Assembly (NCBI RefSeq): GCF_017873605.1
Contig: NZ_JAGGKI010000029.1
Span: 1 to 53,353, forward strand
Origin: Paenibacillus lactis
GTDB taxonomy: Bacteria > Bacillota > Bacilli > Paenibacillales > Paenibacillaceae
DNA: 53,353 nt
Reading direction: 5' to 3'
The notes below the pieces were generated by a model. That model made no database searches and had not been told where the DNA came from. It was given only the letters and a program-made list of their open reading frames with translations. Positions 44,261-53,336 of the stretch are shown here, piece after piece; the stretch's first letter is position 1; the number at the start of each line of letters is the position of its first letter. The position numbers and the translations under genes were made by a program.

Positions 44261-45463
44261 TTATGGAGTCGTATCCTGAAAGGCCTGTCTGACACATTCA
44301 AATGCCTGATCCAGCTCGGACTTTCGTATGATGAGCGGCGGAGCGAAGCGGATGGTATGCTCATGGGTTTCCTTGCACAGAATGCCAAGCTTCATGAGCC
44401 GTTCACAGTACGGCCGTGCAGGAACGTTAAGCTCCATGCCGATGAACAGGCCTCTTCCCCGTACTTCCTTTAAATCGGGATGCTGGATTGTGCGCAGCCT
44501 GCCGGCAAAATATTCGCCAAGCTCCCGTGACCTTTCCGCGAGCTCTTCCTGTTCAAGGACATCCAGCGCAGCGATCGCCACGGCGCAGCCCAGCGGATTT
44601 CCGCCGAAGGTTGAGCCATGGGAGCCGGGCTCAAAGACGCCAAGCACGTCTTGATCCGCTGCAACGGCTGAGACGGGAAACACGCCGCCGCCTAACGCTT
44701 TGCCCAGGATGTAAAGATCCGGCTCCACCTGCTCCCAGTCGCAGGCAAACCGCTTGCCCGTCCGGCCGAAGCCGGTCTGGATCTCATCGGCGAGCAGAAG
44801 GACGCGATGGCGGCTGCATAGCTCCCGTGCTTCCCTTAAGTAGCCGTCCGGCGGGATGATGATGCCGGATTCGCCCTGGATCGGTTCCACCAGAAATGCG
44901 GCGGTATTCGGCGTGATGGCCTGCTCCAAGGCATTCAGGTCGCCGTAGGGTACCGGCTTAAAGCCCGGCGTAAACGGGCCGAACTCCTTCCGGTATTCCT
45001 CCGACGAGGAGAAGGAGGTGATGGTGATCGTCCGGCCGTGGAAATTGCCTTCACAGACGATGACCTCGGCCTGATCCTCGGGGATGCCCTTGTTCCGGTA
45101 CGCGTAACGGCGGGCTGCCTTAAGGGCCGTTTCCACCGCTTCCGCTCCGGTATTCATCGGAAGAATCAAGTCTTTGCCGGTATAGCTAGACAAACGTTCA
45201 TAGAAGAAGCCGAGCTGATCATTATAAAATGCGCGCGAGGTCAGAGTCACTTGATCCGCTTGGTCCTTAAGCGCCTGAATGATCCGGGGATGGCGGTGAC
45301 CGGCATTAAGGGCGGAGTATGCGCTAAGCATATCGATATAGGTATTGCCATCGGCATCGGTGACGTGAACGCCTTCCGCTTTCGTCACGACGACGGGAAG
45401 CGGGTGGTAGTTCCGGGCGCCGAACCTTTCGGACCGCTCGATATGGGATATACTGCGGTGCAT
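44261..45463 (-). CDS. rocD: Ornithine aminotransferase
   Basis: RocD transfers the delta-amino group of ornithine to 2-oxoglutarate, giving glutamate semialdehyde, the second step of arginine catabolism. The 400-residue class III aminotransferase has the N-terminal ERFGARNYHPLPVV, the NTGAEAVETALKAARR segment, EPIQGESGIIIP, ADEIQTGFGRTG and the PLP lysine in ILGKALGGG (about Lys255). AAGGAGG lies nine bases before the ATG. The arginase gene lies 93 bases upstream on the same strand, so the two steps are co-encoded; no RocR or permease gene is nearby. Confidence 0.95.
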   Translation of the reverse strand: MHRSISHIERSERFGARNYHPLPVVVTKAEGVHVTDADGNTYIDMLSAYSALNAGHRHPRIIQALKDQADQVTLTSRAFYNDQLGFFYERLSSYTGKDLILPMNTGAEAVETALKAARRYAYRNKGIPEDQAEVIVCEGNFHGRTITITSFSSSEEYRKEFGPFTPGFKPVPYGDLNALEQAITPNTAAFLVEPIQGESGIIIPPDGYLREARELCSRHRVLLLADEIQTGFGRTGKRFACDWEQVEPDLYILGKALGGGVFPVSAVAADQDVLGVFEPGSHGSTFGGNPLGCAVAIAALDVLEQEELAERSRELGEYFAGRLRTIQHPDLKEVRGRGLFIGMELNVPARPYCERLMKLGILCKETHEHTIRFAPPLIIRKSELDQAFECVRQAFQDTTP

Positions 45464-45556
45464 GCTTTTTCGTCCTCCTTCGGGCCATAAAGAGCATGCA
45501 GACGGTCAGTGCCAGCCTGCATACACTTACTTCTCCCGTGTAATACGTCGTAAAGC

Positions 45557-46465
45557 TTATAGAATTCGTTCCCCCAGCAGGGAGGATATGAGTCCAACCA
45601 GGAGCCGGGACGTACGCTGGCCGGAGTCCAGCAGGGGATTACTCTCCACGAACTCGGCGGAGACGAGGATTCCGGCTTCATGCAGCGTTTCCAGCGCAAG
45701 ATGTGCCTCCCGGTAGCTGAGGCCGCCCGGCACCGGCGTCCCGGTTCCCGGAGCGATTGATGGGTCGACGCTGTCAATGTCAAAGGAGAGATGGACGCCA
45801 TCCGTTCCGGAAGATGCGATGCGAATCGATTCCTCCATGACACGAAACATGCCCAGACGGTCGATATCCTGCATCGTGTAGCAGGTGATGCCCTCGCGGC
45901 GGATCAGCTCCCGCTCGCCCTGGTCAAGAGACCGTGCTCCGATAAGCACAACATGCTCAGGCGATATAAAAGAGCCGTAGCCGCTGATTCCGGTCAGCCG
46001 GGCGTCGCCTTTCCCAAGGCCGACAGCCAGCGACATGCCGTGAATATTGCCCGAGGGCGTTGTGTCCGGCGTGTTCAGATCGGAATGCGCATCCATCCAG
46101 ATGACCCCCAGCTGATGATAGTGCCGGGTTAATCCGGCAAGGGTGCCGATTGCGATGCTGTGGTCGCCGCCGAGCACAAGGGGGAAGTGGCCGGCTTCCG
46201 CGGCAGCGTGGATTCTAGCGGCCAGCGCTTCGTTTACGGCGAGGACCTCGTGTAGATTTTTTAGCCGGGCGTCTCGTGCCGTGCCTTTAGCATGCGGCGG
46301 CGGAGCAAGCCGTTCGGCGATATATTGGACGCCAAGCGCCTGGAGCTTGCGCGCCAAGCCTGCCCGGAACAGGGCCTCCGGTCCCTGGGCGGCGCCCCTG
46401 CGTGCGGCACCCCGGTCGAACGGAACGGAAAAGACGGATACTTGGGAGAATCGATGATTTGTCAT
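45557..46465 (-). CDS. rocF: Arginase
   Basis: RocF hydrolyses arginine to ornithine and urea with a binuclear manganese centre. The 302-residue protein carries all metal motifs: GGDHS, DAHSDLN and SFDIDSVDP, plus the substrate loop NIHGMSLA and the TPVPGGLSYREA segment. GGGAGGTGAGC precedes the ATG. rocD follows after 93 bases on the same strand, making an arginine-to-glutamate semialdehyde route. I found no sigma-54 (-24/-12) sequence upstream, unlike B. subtilis roc genes. Confidence 0.95.
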   Translation of the reverse strand: MTNHRFSQVSVFSVPFDRGAARRGAAQGPEALFRAGLARKLQALGVQYIAERLAPPPHAKGTARDARLKNLHEVLAVNEALAARIHAAAEAGHFPLVLGGDHSIAIGTLAGLTRHYHQLGVIWMDAHSDLNTPDTTPSGNIHGMSLAVGLGKGDARLTGISGYGSFISPEHVVLIGARSLDQGERELIRREGITCYTMQDIDRLGMFRVMEESIRIASSGTDGVHLSFDIDSVDPSIAPGTGTPVPGGLSYREAHLALETLHEAGILVSAEFVESNPLLDSGQRTSRLLVGLISSLLGERIL

Positions 46466-46880
46466 TCAATGCTCACCTCCCGTCATGAGTGATACGGTTT
46501 TTGGTTTTGGCTGGTTCTGAGGGTCAAGACGCCTTGATCGCTGTTTGCACCCCGCGATGACCAGCCTTGGCAGCGGCATGCTGCGGCCCAACGTCGGGTA
46601 GCATACGGATGCTGCACCAAGCCCGCATCCCGCAGCAGAAATTTAAGCGCCCCTGCGTCGTTTGATTCGGTCATCCTCCTGTTCGCTCGAAGCGAATCCG
46701 AAAAAATGAGTAAGGTGGTACATGCGAGCAGACGAGCAGTCACGGAAATGGGACGGGGATGCAAGAGCGGGATGGAATGCTGCCTGTCATGCATCATATG
46801 CTTTGGCCTAGCTGTATGGCTTGGGCGGTTAGTCAGGCGAAAGGACAAATATGGCGACAGCCTAAAGGACGATCGAAGTT
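46466..46880. other. Intergenic region between arginase and the ribose operon, left part
   Basis: No supported gene on either strand. A small perfect hairpin (TTCGCT-CGA-AGCGAA) occurs at 46682-46696. Open frames here lack correctly spaced ribosome binding sites and resemble no family I know. Confidence 0.5.
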
Positions 46881-47040
46881 GGCGACATCGCAGATAGGCG
46901 ACGGTGGGGAGCAAGACAGAAGGCGATTGCCGATAGGCGATGATGAGGGAACAAGACGGAAGGCGACTGCCGGTAATCCATGGAGAGGAAGCAGGACGTG
47001 AGATGATTGCAAATAAACAATGGTGAGTGAAGCAATGCGG
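46881..47040. repeat. Degenerate tandem repeat of about 40 bp, four copies
   Basis: Copies begin near 46881, 46921, 46961 and 47001. The first two are alike (GGCGA-N-GC-GATAGGCGA then G-TG-GGGA-CAAGAC); the third and fourth keep the AGGCGA/AGATGA start, a TGCCGGTAAT/TGCAAATAAA middle and the GGAAGCAGGACG/TGAAGCAATGCG end. The 40-base period is not a multiple of three and no gene is supported here, so it is a non-coding repeat. It lies immediately upstream of the rbs promoter. Confidence 0.8.
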
Positions 47041-47096
47041 GAAATAGTACATTTCCAATAGACTGAAATCGCTGTAAAAAAATCCCGGAGTTAAAA

Positions 47097-47126
47097 TGCT
47101 TGCGCCATGAAAGCGTTTGTGATAAT
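47097..47126 (+). promoter_or_regulatory. Candidate promoter of the rbs operon with overlapping cre-like site
   Basis: GATAAT at 47121-47126 is preceded by TG (47118-47119), an extended -10. TGCTTG at 47097-47102 could be a -35 at 18-base spacing. TGAAAGCGTTTGTG at 47108-47121 matches the CcpA-site pattern TGWAARCG and reaches the -10 box, which would suit carbon catabolite repression. Confidence 0.55.
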
Positions 47127-47133
47127 CTATACC

Positions 47134-47147
47134 TGTAACCGGTTACA
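47134..47147 (+). promoter_or_regulatory. Perfect palindromic operator for a LacI-family regulator
   Basis: TGTAACCGGTTACA is a perfect 14-base palindrome with the central CG typical of LacI-family sites, placed at the expected transcription start. RbsR, encoded next, is the obvious ligand; the sequence also fits the loose cre consensus, so CcpA cannot be excluded. Confidence 0.75.
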
Positions 47148-47179
47148 CATCGGTTTACATGGATGAGGTGATGACGCAG

Positions 47180-48163
47180 ATGACGACCATTCGAGATGTG
47201 GCCAAGCACGCTGGTGTTTCGGTCGCTACCGTTTCACGGGTTTTAAATGGAAACGGTTACGTACATGAGGATACCCGCTCCAAGGTGGAGCAGGCGATCC
47301 GCGAGTTGAATTATACGCCCAATGAGGTGGCAAGGTCTTTATATAAACGAAAATCGAAACTAATCGGATTGCTGCTTCCGGATATTATGAACCCGTATTT
47401 CCCGCAGCTCGCCCGCGGTGTCGAGGATGAGATGCAGGAGAACGACTACCGGTTGATTTTCGGGAACAGCGATGAAAGCAAGAAGAAGGAAATGGAGTAC
47501 ATCCAGACCTTTATCCAGAACAACGTGGTGGGGGTCATTTCCTCAACCAATGATCCTGACGCCGACATGTATCAGGATTTGAACATACCGGTCGTATTTT
47601 TGGACCGGACATCCAATGACCGGCCGTCGGTATATGCCGATGGACGTGAGGGCGGACGGATTGCGGCAAGGGAAATCGTGCGCCGCGGCAGCAAGGCAAT
47701 CACCTTGATGCAAGGTCCGGCGAACGTGCGGCCGGCGCAGGAACGCTTTGAGGGGGCAGCCGAAGCATTGGCGGAGCAAGGCGCATCGTTTCAGGTGCTG
47801 AAGACGACATCCTTTTCGTTATCCCGCGCAGAAGGCTTTGCCCAGGAAGTGTTCCGGCAGTATCCCGATACGGACGGCGTCATTGCAAGTAATGATATCC
47901 TGGCATCCGCCGTATTAAAGGAAGCGCATCGGCTGGGAAAGAGAGTGCCGGAGGACGTGCAGATCATCGGCTTTGACGATATTTTGCTCAGCAGCCTGCT
48001 GTACCCTTCGCTGTCGACCATTCATCAGCCTGCTTATGAAATGGGCCGGGAGGCGGCCAAGCTGCTGATCGGACTGATTGAGGGAGAACGGATGGAGCGA
48101 AGCAGCGTCGAGTTTTCCGTCACATTTATGGAGCGCCAGACAACGAGAAAGGTGGAATCATAA
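47180..48163 (+). CDS. rbsR: LacI-family ribose operon repressor
   Basis: The 327-residue regulator has the LacI helix-turn-helix at the N-terminus (IRDVAKHAGVSVATVSRVLNG) followed by a ribose-binding-protein-like core. It leads the rbs operon and probably represses it until ribose binds. ATG 47180 is used because GAGGTGATG is well spaced from it; an in-frame ATG at 47171 is too close and one at 47159 lacks a site. The palindrome at 47134 lies in its own leader, indicating autoregulation. Its stop shares a base with the rbsK start. Confidence 0.93.
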   Translation: MTTIRDVAKHAGVSVATVSRVLNGNGYVHEDTRSKVEQAIRELNYTPNEVARSLYKRKSKLIGLLLPDIMNPYFPQLARGVEDEMQENDYRLIFGNSDESKKKEMEYIQTFIQNNVVGVISSTNDPDADMYQDLNIPVVFLDRTSNDRPSVYADGREGGRIAAREIVRRGSKAITLMQGPANVRPAQERFEGAAEALAEQGASFQVLKTTSFSLSRAEGFAQEVFRQYPDTDGVIASNDILASAVLKEAHRLGKRVPEDVQIIGFDDILLSSLLYPSLSTIHQPAYEMGREAAKLLIGLIEGERMERSSVEFSVTFMERQTTRKVES

Positions 48164-49047
48164 TGGCTAAAATAACGGTAATCGGAAGCGCATCCATGGA
48201 CCTGGTGGTAACGTCCGCCAAGCGTCCGAGAGCAGGCGAAACCGTGCTCGGGGACAGTTTCAAGACGGTCCCCGGCGGAAAGGGAGCGAATCAAGCGGTT
48301 GCTGCAGCAAGGCTTGGCGCCGAGGTGACCATGATCGGCCGCGTAGGCGACGATTCGTTCGGCCAGGTCATTTTGAACAATTTGAAAGCGAATGGTATTG
48401 TTGCCGACTATGTGGAACCGGTTACAGATATGGAGAGCGGAACGGCTCACATTATTTTGGCCGAAGGGGATAACAGCATCGTTTTTGTGAAGGCAGCGAA
48501 TGATTTGGTAACGCCGGACTACGTTGACCGGGCCGCCGAGGTTATTCAAGGATCGGATATCGTGCTGATCCAGCAGGAAATTCCGGAGGAAACGGTCGTG
48601 CATGTAAGCGATTTGTGTGCGAAATACGGCGTACCGCTTATCCTTAATCCAGCGCCAGCCCGGCCGGTGCCGCAGTCGGTCATCGAGAAAGCTGCTTATA
48701 TTACGCCGAACGAGCATGAAGCGTTGGTTCTGTTTGGCGAAGAGCCTCTTGGCGAGGTGCTGCGGCGTTATCCGAACAAGCTGATTGTGACCGAAGGGAA
48801 GAAGGGCGTACGCTATTACGACGGTTCGCAGGAGGTTGTTGTTCCCGGCTACAAGGTCGAAGCGGTCGACACGACGGGCGCGGGCGACACGTTTAACGGG
48901 GCGTTCGCGGTGGCCCTTGCCGAAGGCATGAGCCTTTCGGACAGCCTGGATTTTGCCAATCGGGCGGCTGCCTTGTCGGTAACGAAGTTCGGGGCACAGG
49001 GCGGCATGCCGACCCGCCGCGAAGTGGAAGGGGGCAGCTTGCGATGA
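48163..49047 (+). CDS. rbsK: Ribokinase
   Basis: RbsK phosphorylates ribose to ribose 5-phosphate. The 294-residue PfkB-family kinase has GSASMDLVV at the start, GGKGANQAVAAARLG, and the anion-hole/catalytic DTTGAGDTFNGAF with the base Asp242. The start overlaps the rbsR stop by one base (TAATG), and its own stop overlaps rbsD by four bases. AAAGGTGG precedes the start. Confidence 0.96.
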   Translation: MAKITVIGSASMDLVVTSAKRPRAGETVLGDSFKTVPGGKGANQAVAAARLGAEVTMIGRVGDDSFGQVILNNLKANGIVADYVEPVTDMESGTAHIILAEGDNSIVFVKAANDLVTPDYVDRAAEVIQGSDIVLIQQEIPEETVVHVSDLCAKYGVPLILNPAPARPVPQSVIEKAAYITPNEHEALVLFGEEPLGEVLRRYPNKLIVTEGKKGVRYYDGSQEVVVPGYKVEAVDTTGAGDTFNGAFAVALAEGMSLSDSLDFANRAAALSVTKFGAQGGMPTRREVEGGSLR

Positions 49048-49442
49048 AGAAGAACGGCATGCTGAACAGCCATATTGCGAAGGTGCTGGCCGATCTGGGA
49101 CATACGGACCGTATCGTTATCGGCGATGTCGGACTTCCGGTGCCGCCGGGAGTTCCGAAGATCGATCTGGCCTTGCGTCTAGGCACCCCGGGCTTCAAGG
49201 AGGTCGTGGATGCCATCGCGGAGGACATGGTCATCGAGAAGGTAGTGATCGCCGAAGAGATGAAGGCTGAAAATAAGGAAACACTGCAATATATACATGA
49301 TACATTCCGGGATTGCGAGATTGAAGCTTGCCCGCATGAGCGGTTCAAGCAGCTGATGGGAGACGCGAAGGCGGTCATCCGCACGGGTGAAGCGAAGCCG
49401 TATGCGAATTGCATTTTACAGGCGGGGGTTCATTTCGGCTAA
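49044..49442 (+). CDS. rbsD: D-ribose pyranase
   Basis: RbsD converts the beta-pyranose form of ribose to the furanose form used by ribokinase. The 132-residue protein contains the family motifs LNSHIAKVLADLGHTDRIVIGDVGLPVP, HERFK and the C-terminal GEAKPYANCIL. The catalytic histidine near residue 20 is seen. It overlaps rbsK by four bases (ATGA) and is followed by rbsA after 15 bases. Confidence 0.96.
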   Translation: MKKNGMLNSHIAKVLADLGHTDRIVIGDVGLPVPPGVPKIDLALRLGTPGFKEVVDAIAEDMVIEKVVIAEEMKAENKETLQYIHDTFRDCEIEACPHERFKQLMGDAKAVIRTGEAKPYANCILQAGVHFG

Positions 49443-49457
49443 TAAGGAGGTTGCACC

Positions 49458-50939
49458 ATGAACATTGAGATGAAGAATATTCATAAGTCTTTCGGGACAA
49501 ACCGGGTGCTGGCAGGCGTGGACTTTGATCTCCGGGAAGGAGAGGTCCATGCCCTGATGGGAGAGAATGGTGCGGGTAAATCGACACTAATGAACATCCT
49601 GACCGGGCTGCACAGCCGGGACGAAGGCACGATCGTCATCGATGGCCAGGAGACGTACTTCAGCAGCCCGAAGGAAGCGGAAGAGAAGGGCATCGCTTTC
49701 ATTCATCAAGAGCTGAACATCTGGCCTGAGATGACGGTGCTGGACAACCTGTTTATCGGCAAGGAGCCGACGTCGGGTCTTGGGTTTTTGAACATGAAGC
49801 AAATGAAGGCGCTTGCGAAGGAGCAGTTCGGCAAATTATCCGTGACGATTCCGCTGACCCAGGAGGCCGGTGAATGCTCCGTCGGCCAGCAGCAAATGAT
49901 CGAGATCGCCAAAGCGCTGATGACCAAGGCGAAAGTCATTATCATGGACGAACCGACGGCGGCGCTGACGGAACGGGAAATCGAGAAGCTGTTCGAGGTT
50001 ATCCGTTCGCTCAAGAACGAAGGCGTCTCCATCGTCTATATCTCGCACCGGATGGAAGAGATCTTTACGATATGCGACCGGATTACGGTCATGCGTGACG
50101 GCAAATCCGTTGATACGAAGCCGATTCCGGATACGAACTTCGATGAGGTTGTTCGCAAGATGGTCGGACGGGAGCTGACCGAGCGCTATCCGGCCCGGCA
50201 TCCCGTTCCAGCCGATGTGGTGCTGGAAGTGAAAAACATCAGCAGCAAAGGTAAATTCGAGAACGTAAGCTTCTCGGTAAGAGCCGGCGAAATCGTCGGA
50301 ATGTCGGGACTGATGGGCGCAGGACGCACCGAAATGATGCGGGCCATCTTCGGACTGGATCCGCTTGATAGCGGCGAGATCTGGGTGCGCGGCAAGAAAG
50401 TCAATATCCGAAAACCGGATGACGCGGTTAAGCACGGGATCGGTTTTATTACCGAGGACCGAAAGGATGAAGGCCTAGTGCTGGACTTCTCCGTCCGCGA
50501 AAATATGGCGCTGACGAATCTGTTCAGCTTCTCGTCCAAGGGGTTCATATCGGCGAAGAAAGAGCTGGATTTTGTGGACACGCTGACCAAGCGCCTACAG
50601 ATCAAGACCCATACGACCGAGACGCCGGCCCGGAACCTGTCGGGGGGCAATCAGCAGAAGGTCGTCATCGCCAAGTGGATCGGCATTGGTCCGAGCGTGC
50701 TCATCCTGGACGAGCCGACACGGGGAGTGGACGTCGGAGCCAAGCGGGAAATATACCAGCTGATGAATGAGTTGACCGAACGCGGCGTAGCCATTCTGAT
50801 GGTTTCTTCAGAGCTGCCGGAGGTGCTCGGCATGAGCGACCGAATCCTTGTCGTTCACGAGGGCCGGATTTCCGGAGAAGTGAGCGGAGAGAACGCAACG
50901 CAGGAACAGATCATGACTCTAGCTACAGGAGGACAATAA
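49458..50939 (+). CDS. rbsA: Ribose ABC transporter ATP-binding protein
   Basis: RbsA powers ribose import with two fused ABC domains. In this 493-residue protein the first has Walker A GENGAGKST (Lys41), and ECSVGQQQMIEIAKAL with MDEPTAALTE; the second has the degenerate Walker A GLMGAGRTE (Arg290 replaces Lys), LSGGNQQKV and LDEPTRGVDVG. This asymmetry is typical of the sugar importers of this family. AAGGAGG lies before ATG 49458, and rbsC follows after one base. Confidence 0.97.
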   Translation: MNIEMKNIHKSFGTNRVLAGVDFDLREGEVHALMGENGAGKSTLMNILTGLHSRDEGTIVIDGQETYFSSPKEAEEKGIAFIHQELNIWPEMTVLDNLFIGKEPTSGLGFLNMKQMKALAKEQFGKLSVTIPLTQEAGECSVGQQQMIEIAKALMTKAKVIIMDEPTAALTEREIEKLFEVIRSLKNEGVSIVYISHRMEEIFTICDRITVMRDGKSVDTKPIPDTNFDEVVRKMVGRELTERYPARHPVPADVVLEVKNISSKGKFENVSFSVRAGEIVGMSGLMGAGRTEMMRAIFGLDPLDSGEIWVRGKKVNIRKPDDAVKHGIGFITEDRKDEGLVLDFSVRENMALTNLFSFSSKGFISAKKELDFVDTLTKRLQIKTHTTETPARNLSGGNQQKVVIAKWIGIGPSVLILDEPTRGVDVGAKREIYQLMNELTERGVAILMVSSELPEVLGMSDRILVVHEGRISGEVSGENATQEQIMTLATGGQ

Positions 50940-50940
50940 T

Positions 50941-51909
50941 ATGACAACCATTCATGATGCGAAGGCGGGAAAAGGCTTTAATGTCTCAGGCTTCACGCAA
51001 AAGCTCGGGCCGCTGCTCGGACTGATCATTCTCATCGTCATCGTTTCGGTTCTGAATCCGAGTTTTTTGGAACCGCTCAATATACTGAACCTGCTGCGCC
51101 AGGTATCCATTAACGCCCTGATTGCATTCGGGATGACGTTCGTCATTCTGACGGGAGGCATCGACTTGTCGGTCGGCTCCATTCTGGCACTGTCCAGCGC
51201 ATTTGTCGCCAATATGATGGTGGCGGGCTTCGACCCGATTCTGTCGATTATTATCGGGGTGGCACTCGGCGGTGTCATGGGGATGATTAACGGCCTCATG
51301 ATCACGAAAGGAAAAATGGCTCCGTTCATTGCAACCTTGGCCACCATGACGATTTTCCGGGGGCTGACGCTCGTCTATACCAACGGGAATCCGATCACGG
51401 GTCTAGGCGACAGCCTGGCGTTCCAGCTGTTCGGCCGCGGTTATTTGCTGGGCATTCCGGTGCCGGCTATTACCATGATCATCACGTTTGCTGTACTGTG
51501 GGTAATTTTGCATAAGACATCGTTCGGACGCAAAACCTATGCGATTGGCGGCAACGAAAAAGCTTCGCTTGTATCCGGTATTAAGGTTTCACGAGTGAAA
51601 ATTATGATATATTCCCTGGCAGGCATGCTGTCCGCCCTGGCGGGTGCGATTCTGACATCCCGTCTGAACTCCGCCCAGCCGACGGCAGGAACATCGTACG
51701 AGCTTGATGCCATCGCCGCAGTCGTGCTTGGCGGTACGAGCTTGACCGGCGGACGGGGACGGATCGTCGGCACCCTGATCGGTGTGCTGATCATCGGTAT
51801 CCTGAATAACGGACTCAACTTGCTCGGTGTCAATTCCTTCTATCAGATGGTCGTGAAGGGCGTCGTCATTGCGATTGCCGTTCTGCTCGACCGGAAGAAA
51901 TCGGCTTAA
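50941..51909 (+). CDS. rbsC: Ribose ABC transporter permease
   Basis: The 322-residue membrane protein is the translocation subunit of the ribose importer. It has about eight to ten hydrophobic helices with FGMTFVILTGGIDLSVGSILAL, the GRKTYAIGGNEKAS coupling segment and LGGTSLTGGRGRI. The start follows the rbsA stop by one base, with CAGGAGGAC within the end of rbsA. rbsB follows after 14 bases. Confidence 0.96.
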   Translation: MTTIHDAKAGKGFNVSGFTQKLGPLLGLIILIVIVSVLNPSFLEPLNILNLLRQVSINALIAFGMTFVILTGGIDLSVGSILALSSAFVANMMVAGFDPILSIIIGVALGGVMGMINGLMITKGKMAPFIATLATMTIFRGLTLVYTNGNPITGLGDSLAFQLFGRGYLLGIPVPAITMIITFAVLWVILHKTSFGRKTYAIGGNEKASLVSGIKVSRVKIMIYSLAGMLSALAGAILTSRLNSAQPTAGTSYELDAIAAVVLGGTSLTGGRGRIVGTLIGVLIIGILNNGLNLLGVNSFYQMVVKGVVIAIAVLLDRKKSA

Positions 51910-51923
51910 GGGAGAGAGGAACT

Positions 51924-52841
51924 ATGAAAAAAATAACGCTATTGCTCATGTCGCTCATGCTGGTCTTCATCACCGGCTGTTCCCTGGAGCCGCCGGAATG
52001 GGCGAAGCCGAAGCGGAGTGGAAACATTGAAGATATGAAGATCGGCCTGTCGATCTCCACGTTGAACAATCCGTTCTTCGTATCGTTGAAGGACGGAGTC
52101 GTGGAAGAAGCGGCCAAGCAGGGAATCGAGGTCGTTGTCGTGGATGCGCAGAACGACTCCGCCAAGCAGAGCAACGACGTGGACGATCTGATTCAGCAAG
52201 GGGTCGACGCGCTGCTGATCAATCCGACGGATTCTTCCGCCATCTCCACGGTGGTGCAGACGGCGAACAGCCTTGACATACCGGTCGTAACGCTGGACCG
52301 CTCTGCGGATAAAGGCGAGGTAGCGGCGCTGGTCGCATCCGATAACGTGAAGGGCGGACAGATGGCTGCGGAATTTATCGTGGAGCAGCTGGGCAAGGAC
52401 GCCAAAGTCATTGAGCTGGAAGGCGTTCCGGGAGCATCGGCAACGCGTGAGCGCGGCAAAGGCTTCCACGTCATCGCGGATGAGCAGCTGAACGTAGTTG
52501 CGAAGCAGGCAGCTGATTTCGACCGGACGAAAGGTCTGACCGTAACCGAAAACCTGCTGCAGGGCAATCCGGATGCAAAAGCGATTTTCGCCCATAACGA
52601 CGAGATGGCGCTCGGCGCAATCGAAGCGATCCAAAGCTCCGGCAAGGATATTATGGTCATCGGCTTTGACGGTAACGAGGATGCGTTGAAATCGATCGAG
52701 GCCGGCAACATGACGGCAACGGTGGCGCAGCAGCCGGAGCTGATCGGTCAGCTTGCGGTTCAAGCGGCGAAGGATGTGCTGCAAGGCAAAGAGGTGGAGA
52801 AAAACATCGCCGCTCCGCTGAAAATGGTCGTGAAGGAGTAG
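51924..52841 (+). CDS. rbsB: Ribose ABC transporter substrate-binding lipoprotein
   Basis: RbsB captures ribose outside the cell and delivers it to RbsAC. The 305-residue precursor has a lipoprotein signal with the lipobox VFITGC (Cys near residue 15). The mature protein is of the periplasmic-binding family, with IGLSISTLNNPFFVSLKDG, INPTDSS, VTLDRSADKG and the hinge region IGFDGNEDALKSIEAG. AGGGAGAGAGG precedes the ATG. It is the last gene of rbsRKDACB and ends with a terminator about 200 bases downstream. Confidence 0.96.
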   Translation: MKKITLLLMSLMLVFITGCSLEPPEWAKPKRSGNIEDMKIGLSISTLNNPFFVSLKDGVVEEAAKQGIEVVVVDAQNDSAKQSNDVDDLIQQGVDALLINPTDSSAISTVVQTANSLDIPVVTLDRSADKGEVAALVASDNVKGGQMAAEFIVEQLGKDAKVIELEGVPGASATRERGKGFHVIADEQLNVVAKQAADFDRTKGLTVTENLLQGNPDAKAIFAHNDEMALGAIEAIQSSGKDIMVIGFDGNEDALKSIEAGNMTATVAQQPELIGQLAVQAAKDVLQGKEVEKNIAAPLKMVVKE

Positions 52842-53336
52842 TTGTGCAATACGCGTGGCTGGCTAAAGCTTGGTGTGCGTATAATGCCGCTGTGCTGAAG
52901 GATTAGAAAGAAGCATGGCCAGCTCAAGTGGGTTTGAAGGCATAAGGAGCGAGGGCCGCAGAAACTGATCTTTAAGAAATTAGGACAGAACGAACGCGGC
53001 TCACAGATCTGGCTCAAAGAAGGAATATAGATTTAACGCGGTCCTGGTTGAAAAGCCGGGAGCCGCGTTTTTTTATTGGCTTTTTCCAATGAGAGGCCTT
53101 CTGAGAGGATCGTTTGGCCGCAGTTAGGGAGAATCGGTCGGTAAAGTCGCTATGAATGCTCGCTGCAGGGCGAGGGTGTGTCCGGAAGGAGCGAGGAAGT
53201 CCCTAAAAAGTACTTGTGGAGAGCAAACGAGCGGGAGAAGGAGGAGCAAGTCCCGAAATGCAGCTAGAATAAAAAGTGGACACCCCTTAGTGATAAAACG
53301 ATAATGAAACAAAGCAGACGAAAGGGTGTCAAAAAT
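52842..53336. other. Intergenic region after the ribose operon
   Basis: No supported gene. It contains the terminator at 53035-53075 and, near the right end, a possible insertion-sequence end. Open frames on the minus strand between 53124 and 53312 lack a ribosome binding site. Confidence 0.5.
53035..53075 (+). terminator. Rho-independent terminator after rbsB
   Basis: AACGCGG at 53035-53041 and the bases after it pair with CCGCGTT near 53063-53069, with CCTGG/CCGGG extending the stem, then TTTTTT. Confidence 0.8.

Noticed and set aside
46466..46700. Sigma-54 promoter upstream of arginase
   Set aside because: B. subtilis roc genes use SigL, so I looked for GG-N10-GC spacing with TGGCAC/TTGCA; no convincing match was found on the minus strand.
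46706..46897. A 63-codon plus-strand frame with a hydrophobic Cys-rich stretch
   Set aside because: No ribosome binding site precedes the ATG and it runs into the repeat region. Too little support.
46483..47058. Minus-strand frame between rbsR and arginase, including a 63-residue part starting at 46674
   Set aside because: The ATG at 46674 touches an AGGAGG with no spacing, and the longer frame runs through the 40-bp repeat, whose period is not a multiple of three. No family similarity is recognised.
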